Shown here in pieces: positions 18,665 through 26,710 of a stretch of DNA of 64,000 nucleotides. Position 1 is the stretch's first letter. Every line of letters begins with the position of its first letter. This stretch comes from CAYHCE01 sp964355015. Lineage in GTDB: Bacteria > Cyanobacteriota > Cyanobacteriia > PCC-6307 > Cyanobiaceae. The notes beneath the pieces were generated by a model. The model was not told where the DNA came from and did no database searches. It worked only from the letters and a program-made list of their open reading frames with translations. The DNA lies in the NCBI GenBank assembly GCA_964355015.1, contig CAYHCE010000010.1:20691-84690 (forward strand), written 5' to 3'. A program made the translations under genes and the position numbers.

Positions 18665-21633
18665 AGCACGCCGGCTTCGCACAGCTGCTGGATTCCCATC
18701 CCGCCTTCGCCGGCCTCGGAAGCGGTGGCCGGCGCAGGCTGCAGGCCGAGGCCGAGCCCTGTTCCTTCGCCATCGGTCAGGCCCTCAGCAGTGCCGCCCG
18801 CATCCCCAGCCAGGTGCTGCTGCTGCTGGAGGGAGAGGCGCGGCTGCTGGTCCGCGACGCCGGGCGCCTGGGCACGGTCGAGCGGCTCGGTCCTGGCAGC
18901 TTCGTCGGACTGGTCTCCCTGCTTCGCGCCGGACCCTGCGAGGAGGTGAGTGCTGCCACCCCACTGCAGGCCGTGTCCCTGTCGGATGGCTTGGTGCTGG
19001 CACTGCTGGCCTCGGAACCGAGCTTCGCCCGCTGGTGCGCTGACCATCCCTTCACCGCTGAGCTTGTCGCCCTGCTGGAGGTGCTGAACCGCTCCCAGCC
19101 CCGGCCCTCCGCGTCCCTGAAGGAGGTGCTTCCCCGCCTGGCCGAGGCCGCCCGCCTGGTGCCGCCTCAGGCCGAGGCCCTGGCCCGCCTGCCCACAGAC
19201 CTGCTGCTGCTGGCGGCCAGCCACAACCTGGTGGACCACCCTCTCGGGGCACTGCTCGATCCCGCCGCGGGTGTCCCTGCCAGCCGTCCTCCCCTGCCGC
19301 CACGCCTGATCGCTCTGCCGCGCGAGCTGTTCCAGCCCTTCCAGGACAGCGGCCCGCAAGGGGGCGTCCCGGATGGATCCGCTCCGCCCGATGGATCCGA
19401 GCCCGCCCCAGCCCCCATCGTGCTCTCGCCGCCGGCGGCCCTGGGCCCGCCGCTGAGGAGCGGGCTCGACCTGGGTCAGCGCGATCGGCCCACCTTTCGT
19501 CTGCTGCGCGGTCGCGGCCCGATCGAGGAAGCCCTGGCCTGTTTCCAGATGCTGGCGGCGGAGCTCCGCCTTCCCTTCCGCCGCGATGCCATCGAGCAGA
19601 TCCTGCGGGATGCCCTGCGCCGCGGCCGCACCCCCGACCTGCAGCTCTGCGGCCAGCTGGCCGTGATGATGGGACTGCACGTCAGCGGTGTGCGGGTGCC
19701 GGCTGCCCAGGGCACCCGGCTCGTCACCCCGGCGCTGATCTCCTGGCAAGGGGGCTTCGCCTTGGTGCAGGCCAGCCATGCCCGCGGCCTGGTGCTGGCT
19801 TCCCCGAGGGACGGGTGGGTGGATCTCTCCCCGGCGGACCTCCTGGAGCGCTTTCCCGAGGGCATCGATCTGCTGCTGCTGGAGCGCACCAGCGGCACAC
19901 CCGAGCAGCGGTTCGGCTTCAGCTGGTTCTGGCCTGCCCTGAAGCGGCACCGCGGCATTCTTCTCCAGGTGCTGCTGGCTTCCTTCGTCGTTCAGCTGTT
20001 CAGCCTGGCCAACCCCCTGTTGATTCAGGTGATCATCGACAAGGTGATCAATCAGCGCAGCCTCGACACCCTGCAGGTGCTGGGCCTGGCCCTGGTCGTG
20101 GTCACTCTGATGGAGGGGGTGATCGGCTCCCTGCGGACCTTTCTGTTCAGCGAAACCACCAACCGCATCGATCTCAGGCTCGGCGCGGAGGTGATCGACC
20201 ATCTGCTGCGGCTGCCGCTGAGCTACTTCGACCGCCGGCCCGTGGGCGAGCTGAGCAGCCGCATCGCCGAACTGGAGAAGATCCGCAACGTCCTCACCGG
20301 TCAGGGCCTCACCACCCTTCTCGATACCGCCTTCTCGGTGATCTACATCGCGGTGATGCTGCTCTACAGCTGGCTGCTCACCCTGATCGCCCTCTGCGTG
20401 CTGCCGATCCAGATCGCGCTGACGCTGCTGGGGGCACCCCTGTTCCGTCGACAGTTTCGCGAGGCCGCCCAGGAGAACGCCCGCACCCAGAGCCATCTGG
20501 TGGAGGTTCTCACTGGCATCCAGACGGTGAAGGCCCAGAACGTCGAGATGATCAGCCGCTGGCGCTGGCAGGACCTTTACGCCAGGTACATCGCCCGCAC
20601 CTTCGAGAAGACCATCACCGGGACGGCATTGCAGGAGACCTCGCAGGTGCTCCAGAAGCTCTCCCAGCTGCTCGTGCTCTGGGTGGGGGCCACCATGGTT
20701 CTGAAGGGGGAGCTGAGCCTGGGCCAGCTGATCGCCTTCCGGATCATCAGCAGCTACGTCACCCTGCCCCTGCTGCGGTTGTCGTCCATGTGGCAGACCC
20801 TTCAGGAGCTGAAGGTGTCGTTCGAGCGGCTGGCCGATGTGGTGGACACTCCGGAGGAATCGGACCAGGCCGACAAGCAGAAGATCCCCCTCCCGCCGAT
20901 CGATGGGGAGGTGGTGTTCGAAAACGTCTGCTTCTCCTTCGCCCCCGGTGTGCCCCAGGTTCTTCGGCACATCGATCTCACGATCCCCGCCGGTACCTTC
21001 GTGGGGGTGGTGGGCCAGAGCGGCAGTGGCAAGAGCACCCTCACCAAGATGCTCGCCCGGCTCTACAGCCCGGACAGTGGCAGGATCCTGATCGACCGAT
21101 ACGACATCGACAAGGTGGAGCTTTACTCGCTTCGCCGCCAGATCGGCATCGTCCCCCAGGATCCGCTGCTGTTCACAGGGACGGTCGCCGAGAACATCGC
21201 CCTCACCGATCCCGACGCGACCAGCGAGGCGATCGTGGAGGCGGCGCGGCTGGCCTGTGCCCATGAGTTCATCATGGAGATGCCCGCGGGATACAGCAGC
21301 AGCGTGGGCGAACGGGGTGCGAATCTCTCCGGCGGCCAGCGCCAGCGGCTGGCCCTGGCCCGCACCCTGCTGAGCCGACCGCGGCTGCTGGTGCTCGACG
21401 AGGCCACCAGCGCCCTCGACTACGACACCGAGCGCCGCGTCTGCGACAACCTGCTCGAGAAACTCAGCCACTGCACGGTGTTCTTCATCACCCACCGGCT
21501 GTCCACGATTCGACGGGCGGATCGGATCGTGCTGCTGCATGAGGGAGCCGTGGTGGAATGCGGCACGCACGACGAGCTGATGGAACGGCGCGGCCGGTAC
21601 TTCGCCCTCTACCGCCAGCAGGAGGTGGCTTGA
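18661..21633 (+). CDS. Type I secretion ABC transporter with cNMP-like and inactive C39-like domains
   Basis: 990 residues. Residues about 10-130 resemble a cyclic-nucleotide-binding fold (VLLLLEGEARLLVRD ... LGPGSFVGLVSLL). Residues about 286-400 form a C39-peptidase-like domain, but the catalytic set is gone: the Cys position of the DCGxAC motif reads E in EEALACFQML, the His of NHFVVL reads G in GGFALV, and the Asp of HDP reads S in ASPR. A membrane domain (about 420-710) and an ATPase follow, with Walker A GQSGSGKST near 786, LSGGQ near 888 and Walker B LLVLDEATSALD near 910. An inactive C39-like domain usually recognises, and does not cleave, large protein cargo such as RTX proteins. The gene overlaps its neighbours by 4 bp upstream and 1 bp downstream. 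Confidence 0.93.
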   Translation: MKHAGFAQLLDSHPAFAGLGSGGRRRLQAEAEPCSFAIGQALSSAARIPSQVLLLLEGEARLLVRDAGRLGTVERLGPGSFVGLVSLLRAGPCEEVSAATPLQAVSLSDGLVLALLASEPSFARWCADHPFTAELVALLEVLNRSQPRPSASLKEVLPRLAEAARLVPPQAEALARLPTDLLLLAASHNLVDHPLGALLDPAAGVPASRPPLPPRLIALPRELFQPFQDSGPQGGVPDGSAPPDGSEPAPAPIVLSPPAALGPPLRSGLDLGQRDRPTFRLLRGRGPIEEALACFQMLAAELRLPFRRDAIEQILRDALRRGRTPDLQLCGQLAVMMGLHVSGVRVPAAQGTRLVTPALISWQGGFALVQASHARGLVLASPRDGWVDLSPADLLERFPEGIDLLLLERTSGTPEQRFGFSWFWPALKRHRGILLQVLLASFVVQLFSLANPLLIQVIIDKVINQRSLDTLQVLGLALVVVTLMEGVIGSLRTFLFSETTNRIDLRLGAEVIDHLLRLPLSYFDRRPVGELSSRIAELEKIRNVLTGQGLTTLLDTAFSVIYIAVMLLYSWLLTLIALCVLPIQIALTLLGAPLFRRQFREAAQENARTQSHLVEVLTGIQTVKAQNVEMISRWRWQDLYARYIARTFEKTITGTALQETSQVLQKLSQLLVLWVGATMVLKGELSLGQLIAFRIISSYVTLPLLRLSSMWQTLQELKVSFERLADVVDTPEESDQADKQKIPLPPIDGEVVFENVCFSFAPGVPQVLRHIDLTIPAGTFVGVVGQSGSGKSTLTKMLARLYSPDSGRILIDRYDIDKVELYSLRRQIGIVPQDPLLFTGTVAENIALTDPDATSEAIVEAARLACAHEFIMEMPAGYSSSVGERGANLSGGQRQRLALARTLLSRPRLLVLDEATSALDYDTERRVCDNLLEKLSHCTVFFITHRLSTIRRADRIVLLHEGAVVECGTHDELMERRGRYFALYRQQEVA

Positions 21634-22796
21634 TGGAACCCCCCCTCGGCTCCGGTCCCCTGGTGCGTCGGACGCAGAACGCGATCGAACGACGGGTCAG
21701 GAACAGCCAGGAGGAAATCGTGCTGCAGCAGTCGCGATTGCTGGCGCGCGCCCTCACCTGGAGCCTGATCGGGTGCACGGGCTTCGCCCTGGCCTGGCTC
21801 GCTCTCGCCCGCACCGATGAGGTGGTGGTGGCTTCCGGCAAGCTGCAGCCGATCGGCGACGTCAAGACCGTGCAGATGCCCGTGGGTGGCGTGCTTGACA
21901 AGATGCTGGTCAAGGAGGGGGAGCGGGTGAGCCGGGGTCAGGTGCTGCTCCGGCTCGACAACGAGGCCACCCTCGATCGTCAGGGCAGCCTGCTCAAGAC
22001 CATCGCCGCCAAGGAGGAGGAGCTGCGGCTGAAGCAGGTGGAACGAGCTCGCTACCTCAGGCTCAATGACACCGAGCAGATGGTGCTGCGCCGCAACCGT
22101 GCCATGGAGAACGAGATTCTCGTGCGCCTGGAGAGCCTGCAGAAGGTTGGTGCCTCCGCCGAGCTGCAGTATCTGCAGCAGCGCAACCGGGTACGCGAGG
22201 TGGAGGGCGAGATCGCCAAGACGGAAATGGATCGACTCCGCCAGTCGGCCATCCTCGAGCAGGCGGAGGAACAGCGGCGTGGCGAGTTGTCCGACCTGCG
22301 CAGCCGCCTGACGGAGCTGCGCGTCAACATCCGCTACCAGGACGTGCGCTCGCCCGTCGATGGGCTGGTGTTCGACCTCAAGCCCACGGGCCCCGGTTTC
22401 GTGGCTCAGGGCAGCGAGCCCGTGATGAAGATCGTTCCTTACACCAATCTCAAGGCCAAGGTGGAGATCGAGAGCAGCAAGATCGGCTTCGTGCGGGTCG
22501 GCAGCCCGGTGGAGATCAGCATCGATTCCTTTCCCGCCAGCGACTTCGGCGTTCTCGAGGGCACGGTGAGCTCGATCGGTTCCGATGCGCTTCCCCCCGA
22601 TCAGCTCAAGCCGACCTATCGCTTTCCCGCCGACATCACCCTGAAGACCCAGAAGCTGAGGCTCCGCTCCGGTCAGAGCCTGCCGCTGCAGGTCGGCATG
22701 TCCCTCACCGCCAACATCAAGCTGCGCAAAGTGAGCTACCTCCAGCTGCTGATGGGTGAGTTCAGGGACAAGGCCGATTCGCTCAAACAGCTCTAA
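21633..22796 (+). CDS. HlyD-family membrane fusion (periplasmic adaptor) protein
   Basis: 387 residues from the ATG that shares its A with the TGA of the ABC gene (TGATG). One membrane anchor lies at about 38-57 (LTWSLIGCTGFALAWLALA). It is followed by the lipoyl-like strand VASGKLQPIGDVKTVQMPVGGVL, a long coiled coil (about 110-235, rich in Glu, Arg and Leu) and the C-terminal beta barrel with DVRSPVDGLVFDLKPTGPGFV. It links the ABC exporter to an outer-membrane TolC-like channel, which is not encoded nearby. With the foldase and ABC genes it makes a three-gene unit. No RTX cargo gene is adjacent. Confidence 0.93.
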   Translation: MEPPLGSGPLVRRTQNAIERRVRNSQEEIVLQQSRLLARALTWSLIGCTGFALAWLALARTDEVVVASGKLQPIGDVKTVQMPVGGVLDKMLVKEGERVSRGQVLLRLDNEATLDRQGSLLKTIAAKEEELRLKQVERARYLRLNDTEQMVLRRNRAMENEILVRLESLQKVGASAELQYLQQRNRVREVEGEIAKTEMDRLRQSAILEQAEEQRRGELSDLRSRLTELRVNIRYQDVRSPVDGLVFDLKPTGPGFVAQGSEPVMKIVPYTNLKAKVEIESSKIGFVRVGSPVEISIDSFPASDFGVLEGTVSSIGSDALPPDQLKPTYRFPADITLKTQKLRLRSGQSLPLQVGMSLTANIKLRKVSYLQLLMGEFRDKADSLKQL

Positions 22797-22800
22797 GGCT

Positions 22801-23286
22801 TCAGAGCAGGTCTGGATCCGCGCTCCGTGGACGGAGTTCGAGGGGCAGGTCAGCCATCAGCACGAAATCGGCGAAGTCGAAGCCAGGCCCCACGCTGCAG
22901 TACGCCAGGCTCCAGGCACCCCGGCTGCGGGCCGCCTGCCACCAGCCGGCCGGGATGATCTGAAGGGGCTGCTGGGCTGAGCCAGGCTGAAGCAGGGGCC
23001 CCAGAGCCAGTCGTTGCGCTTCCCCTCCCTGCGGTGGCAGCCGATGGAGCTCCAGTGGGGCGCCTCCGCCGTGATGCCAGATCTCCTCGGATTGCCGCAG
23101 CCGGTGCCAGCGGCTGCGCTCGCCGGCGATGAGCAGGAAGGCGATCACCGTCAGTCCGGCCCGCTGGGCCCCATCACCGGACCGCTGCACCAAGCCATCG
23201 GCGCGGTGCAATTCCCGGTACCAGCCCCCCTCGGGGTGGGGCTCCAGGCGCAGGCCGGTGATCAGCTGATCGGGGGTCAGGCTCAT
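22801..23286 (-). CDS. DUF985 cupin-family protein
   Basis: 161 residues. Characteristic segments are LEPHPEGGWYRELH (14-27), RSRWHRLRQSEEIWHHGGG in the middle and IIPAGWWQAARSRGAWSLAYCSVGPGFDFADF near the end (split here as a description of one beta-rich stretch). The pattern fits the DUF985/cupin_5 family, small beta barrels of unknown role in which conserved His and Glu residues may hold a metal. It is convergent with hlyD, the stops being only 4 bp apart. Full length. Confidence 0.85.
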   Translation of the reverse strand: MSLTPDQLITGLRLEPHPEGGWYRELHRADGLVQRSGDGAQRAGLTVIAFLLIAGERSRWHRLRQSEEIWHHGGGAPLELHRLPPQGGEAQRLALGPLLQPGSAQQPLQIIPAGWWQAARSRGAWSLAYCSVGPGFDFADFVLMADLPLELRPRSADPDLL

Positions 23287-23405
23287 CGCCTCATGATCGG
23301 CCGGCGGCCCTGCCTTGGCAGGAGAACGACTCCGCTGAACTCCGCTCGAGTTGCTGATAGCTTCCAGTTTCCAAGCCTGGCCTGCCCAGGCACAGCAGCG
23401 TTCCG

Positions 23406-24023
23406 GTGCTTCCCTTCCCCGCCACGGCCGGCAGCGGCAGTCGACACCCGCAGGCCAGGCGGATCGCCGGAGCGGTTCTGGGCGTCACTCTCGCCTATCT
23501 CCTCACCAGCCGCCTGCCGGTGGTTCCCTCCACGCTGCTGAGTTCCGTGCTCCTGGCCGGGGCGGCCGCGCTGAACGGCCGTTCACTGAGTCCGCTGCAC
23601 TGGTGGGCCCTGCTCGGCGCCGCCACCGGTTGCGTGCTCGGCAACGCTGCCGTGCTGGCCGAGAAGCTGCAGCAGAGTGACCCCCAGGGTGGTCTGAGCG
23701 CACGAGCCCTGATGGTCGCCTGTTTCGCTCTGGCCGGCTGCGTCGCGGGTCGCCGCCTCAGCCGGGATGCCGTTGCCGGTGTCGGTCGCCATCCGCGCGA
23801 CCTGCTGCGATCCGCCAGTGCACTCACCACAGGCATCTTCGCCGTGCTGGTGACGCTCACCTACCTGCATTCCGGCCTCGAAACGGCCCGCACCTTCTCC
23901 AGCCGGCTGAGCACTTCGCTCACGATCCTGGTGGCCTCCATCACCGTGCCGGGCTGGCTGGCCCATCTGCTCGATCACCAGGGCCACCCCGATCGCTCCC
24001 GTCCTCCCGATGCTCACTCCTGA
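23406..24023 (+). CDS. Hypothetical multi-pass membrane protein
   Basis: 205 residues from GTG 23406. Hydrophobic segments lie at about 20-36, 42-57, 67-85, 98-113 and 138-155, suggesting four or five membrane passes. It has Ala/Leu-rich helices and no recognisable transporter motif. I do not recognise the family. Its end overlaps the DUF1622 gene by 14 bp, and the next two genes also overlap, so 23406-24773 looks like one operon of three small membrane proteins. Confidence 0.65.
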   Translation: MLPFPATAGSGSRHPQARRIAGAVLGVTLAYLLTSRLPVVPSTLLSSVLLAGAAALNGRSLSPLHWWALLGAATGCVLGNAAVLAEKLQQSDPQGGLSARALMVACFALAGCVAGRRLSRDAVAGVGRHPRDLLRSASALTTGIFAVLVTLTYLHSGLETARTFSSRLSTSLTILVASITVPGWLAHLLDHQGHPDRSRPPDAHS

Positions 24024-24393
24024 CGCCACCGAGCCACTGCTGCAGTCCCTGGCCGGTACGGTTCGGTTCCTGCTCGAACTGCTGTCGGTTGGGGCGGTGG
24101 TGGTTGGCCTGGTGGCCACGGCGCGGCAGGTGGTGCTCGCCGTGGGGCGGCGGCGCTCCTCCCTGCGGCCCTCGGCCGGAGCGCGGCTCACCTTCGGCAG
24201 CTGGCTGTCGATGGCCCTGGAGTTCCAGCTCGGTGCCGACATCGTCGCCACCACGACCGCGCCCTCAGGCGCCAACCTGCTCCAGCTGGGGGCGGTAGCC
24301 CTGATCCGCACCTTCCTCAATGTGTTCCTGGCCCGGGAGCTGGAGGCAGAAGCAAAACTCGAACGGCAGATCTCCGGCCCGTCGCCCCCATGA
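24010..24393 (+). CDS. DUF1622 family membrane protein
   Basis: 127 residues. Hydrophobic helices at about 12-43 precede FGSWLSMALEFQLGADIVATTTAP, then LLQLGAVALIRTFLNVFLARELE. The segment LxxxLEFQLGADIxxT followed by IRTFLNxFLxxEL is the hallmark of DUF1622 proteins, which are two- or three-pass membrane proteins of unknown function common in bacteria. The start overlaps the previous gene by 14 bp, and the TGA overlaps the next ATG (ATGA). Confidence 0.88.
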   Translation: MLTPDATEPLLQSLAGTVRFLLELLSVGAVVVGLVATARQVVLAVGRRRSSLRPSAGARLTFGSWLSMALEFQLGADIVATTTAPSGANLLQLGAVALIRTFLNVFLARELEAEAKLERQISGPSPP

Positions 24394-24773
24394 ACCTCAC
24401 CAACGAACTGGCCAAGCAGCGCAACCGCGATGCCGCCGAACGCACCCTGATGGCCTGGATCCGCACCTGCCTCTCGCTGATCAGTTTCGGCTTCGGCCTC
24501 GACAAGATCGTCGCCGCGATCAAGAGCCAGGCAGATGGGGTCGTCGGCCACGCAGGCCTGGGGGTGCGGCTGGTGTCGATGGCCTTCGTGGTGACCGGGA
24601 TGGTGGCGATGGCGGCGGCCACGCTGCAGCACCGGCGGGATCTGCGCCGCCTCAACAGCGATGCGTTCGTGTACCGCGAGCAGCGCTCGATCGCCACGGC
24701 CACGGCCGTGAGCCTCACCCTGATCGGCGCCGTCGCCCTGGTGATGCTGGCCTACGGCGGTCTGCCGCTCTGA
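24390..24773 (+). CDS. DUF202 (YidH-like) family membrane protein
   Basis: 127 residues. The N-terminal motif NRDAAERTLMAWIRTCLSLI and three hydrophobic segments (about 26-48, 58-80, 101-125) identify the DUF202/YidH family, in which the ER-x-xMAWIRT sequence is the most conserved part. Function unknown. The start lies inside the DUF1622 stop (ATGA overlap), indicating coupled translation. The BASS transporter gene follows after 29 bp and may belong to the same transcript. Confidence 0.9.
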   Translation: MNLTNELAKQRNRDAAERTLMAWIRTCLSLISFGFGLDKIVAAIKSQADGVVGHAGLGVRLVSMAFVVTGMVAMAAATLQHRRDLRRLNSDAFVYREQRSIATATAVSLTLIGAVALVMLAYGGLPL

Positions 24774-24802
24774 ATCTCGAACTCCTCCCCTCCCCGATCG
24801 CC

Positions 24803-25690
24803 ATGGCCCAGGCCCCTGCCGTGTTCGTCGGCCTCACCCTGTTCACGATCATGTTCGCCCTCGGGCTCGGTCTGCAGACGGAGGCGATCGCGCAGATCCG
24901 CCAGCGACCGGCCCTGCTGATCCGCGTTCTGATCGGCTCCTGTGTGCTGGTGCCCCTGGTGGCGCTGGTGCTGATGAAGCTGCCCCTGAGCTTCGCCCTC
25001 TCGAAGCCGGCCCGCTTCGGCATCGCTCTGATGGCCGCGTCCCCGAGCGCCCCGCTCACCCTGCGCAAGGCCGGCAAGACAGGCGGCGATCGCCAGCTGG
25101 CGGCGGTGCTGCAGGCCTGCGCGGCCGTGGCCGCGATCGTTTCGATTCCCTTGCTGGCCGATCTGTTCCGGGCCTCGTTCGGCATCGATGGCTGGGACAT
25201 CCGCCCCCGGGAGGTGGCCCTGCAGGTGGGCCAGATCCAGGTGCTGCCGCTGCTGGCCGGCCTGCTGCTCAGGCGCTGGCGGCCGGGCTGGGTGGCGCGT
25301 CTGCAGGGGCCGCTCGACAAGCTCGCCAACGCCCTGCTCCTGCTGCTGATCGTGGTGGTGCTGATCAAGGCCGGCCCCTTGCTGGTGCCGTTCCTGGCGT
25401 CCAACTGGCTTGCCCTGGGCTTCATGGCGGTGATGGTGGCCGCGGCCCTGGCCATCGGCTACTTCTTGGCTGGCCGGGAACCGCGCGAGCGCACCACCGT
25501 GGCCCTGGTCACGTCGATGCGCAACCCCGGCCTGGCGCTGCTGTTCGCCTCCACCTACGGCGCCGGGATGCCCGGCCTGAAACTGGCTGTGCTGGCCTAC
25601 CTGCTGGTCACCGTGCTGTTCTCGATTCCCTTCCTGCGTTGGCAGAAAGGCCGGCTGGGGCCCGCGTCTTCGGCCCAGCCGCCAGCGTGA
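24803..25690 (+). CDS. BASS-family (bile acid:sodium symporter-like) transporter
   Basis: 295 residues from ATG 24803. About eight to nine membrane helices are visible, with FTIMFALGLGLQ near the start, ALMAASPSAPLTLRKAGKTGGD in the first half and TSMRNPGLALLFASTYG in the second. This is the arrangement of the SBF/BASS superfamily, whose members move organic anions with sodium; cyanobacterial members include bicarbonate and 2-keto acid carriers. The substrate is not readable from the sequence. The position next to an AraC regulator and a sulfatase pair makes an organosulfate or its product a reasonable guess. The last 83 bp overlap the end of the AraC gene on the other strand. Confidence 0.85.
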   Translation: MAQAPAVFVGLTLFTIMFALGLGLQTEAIAQIRQRPALLIRVLIGSCVLVPLVALVLMKLPLSFALSKPARFGIALMAASPSAPLTLRKAGKTGGDRQLAAVLQACAAVAAIVSIPLLADLFRASFGIDGWDIRPREVALQVGQIQVLPLLAGLLLRRWRPGWVARLQGPLDKLANALLLLLIVVVLIKAGPLLVPFLASNWLALGFMAVMVAAALAIGYFLAGREPRERTTVALVTSMRNPGLALLFASTYGAGMPGLKLAVLAYLLVTVLFSIPFLRWQKGRLGPASSAQPPA

Positions 25691-26618
25691 GGCTGGGCAG
25701 CTCACCGAACAGGAGGCGGTAATCCCGGGCGAAATGGCCGGCACTGAGAAAGCCGAACCGAGCCGCCACCGCCGCGATCGTCGTCCGTTGCGGGTCGGCG
25801 GCCAGCAAGGTCTGCCGCACGCCATGCAGCCGCTGCAGTTTGAGAAAGGCCATCGGGCCCATGCCGAGGTGATCCTGAAAACCCTGAATCAGGCTGCGCC
25901 GGCTGGTACACACCTCCCGGCAGATCCCATCCAGGCTGATCGCCTGGCCTCGGTGGCGGGCCATCCAGCCCTGGGCCTGCTTGACGATGTCGATCCTCGC
26001 CGGCGGTCGCGCCGGGTGGGGGCCGCCGCCGGCCGCGTGGGCCAGAGCCTCGACCAGCAGGGGGAGCAGATCCTTCTGCAGCCGATGACGGTTCGAAGGC
26101 CCGCTCAGCTGCGGGGAGGGCGTTTCCGAGAGCGCAAACAGTCGGTGCAGATGGTGGTTCAGCCGCTGGAAGCGGCCCGTCTCGAGCGGCAGCCAGTTGG
26201 CCCGGAACACCTGCTCATCGAGGCAGGCAAAACCCAATGCCGTGGCCTCCTGCTGGAAACAGGCCGGATCGATCGCCACGATCGCCAGCGAGCGCCGGCC
26301 CGTGGCGGTGAGATGCACCTCCCCATCGGTCGCCATGCCGAAGACCGCGTTGGCGGGAAGCGTCTGGCCATGGGAGCGGAGCGGGCCTGCCTGGGGAGCC
26401 GGAGCCAGCTCGAGGCTGAACAGCTGGCGATCCGCCGGCTTGGCTCCGGCGATGTGCAGCGCCCGATCGAAGCGCACCCGCAGCACCTGGAGCAACCCGA
26501 AGCGCAGCGCGAGCAGATCGCCGCGCAGCGGCCCTGGCGCCAACTGGGTCAGCTCGAGGGAGAGCCCAAGCCCCGCAAGGGTTTCGGCCACCTCCTCCAC
26601 ACTGCTGAAGCTCAGCAT
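25608..26618 (-). CDS. AraC-family transcriptional regulator
   Basis: 336 residues. The N-terminal ~210 residues form a variable ligand/dimer domain. The C-terminal ~100 residues hold two helix-turn-helix motifs: ISLDGICREVCTSRRSLIQG and TTIAAVAARFGFLSAGHFAR, with the typical YRxxFGExPS ending written here as YRLLFGELPS. It is divergent from the sulfatase gene (92 bp between starts) and convergent with the BASS transporter, overlapping it by 83 bp. The likely role is control of the sulfatase/FGE operon, its own gene, or the transporter, in response to a small molecule; this is inferred from position. Confidence 0.9.
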   Translation of the reverse strand: MLSFSSVEEVAETLAGLGLSLELTQLAPGPLRGDLLALRFGLLQVLRVRFDRALHIAGAKPADRQLFSLELAPAPQAGPLRSHGQTLPANAVFGMATDGEVHLTATGRRSLAIVAIDPACFQQEATALGFACLDEQVFRANWLPLETGRFQRLNHHLHRLFALSETPSPQLSGPSNRHRLQKDLLPLLVEALAHAAGGGPHPARPPARIDIVKQAQGWMARHRGQAISLDGICREVCTSRRSLIQGFQDHLGMGPMAFLKLQRLHGVRQTLLAADPQRTTIAAVAARFGFLSAGHFARDYRLLFGELPSLTLAAGPKTRAPAGLSANAGRESRTAR

Positions 26619-26710
26619 GGGATTGGGATGGAGAACTGCACTTTTTGAATGGACCGATTCTGCCGCTCTGGGCAGACTGGCGGTCAGGCACCTGTTCCCC
26701 TCTCCCTGCC

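Noticed and set aside
18646..21570. 974-codon open frame antisense to the secretion ABC gene
   Set aside because: Same GC artefact. The plus-strand protein has every ABC motif, and the antisense product is Gln/His/Gly-rich with no recognisable domain.
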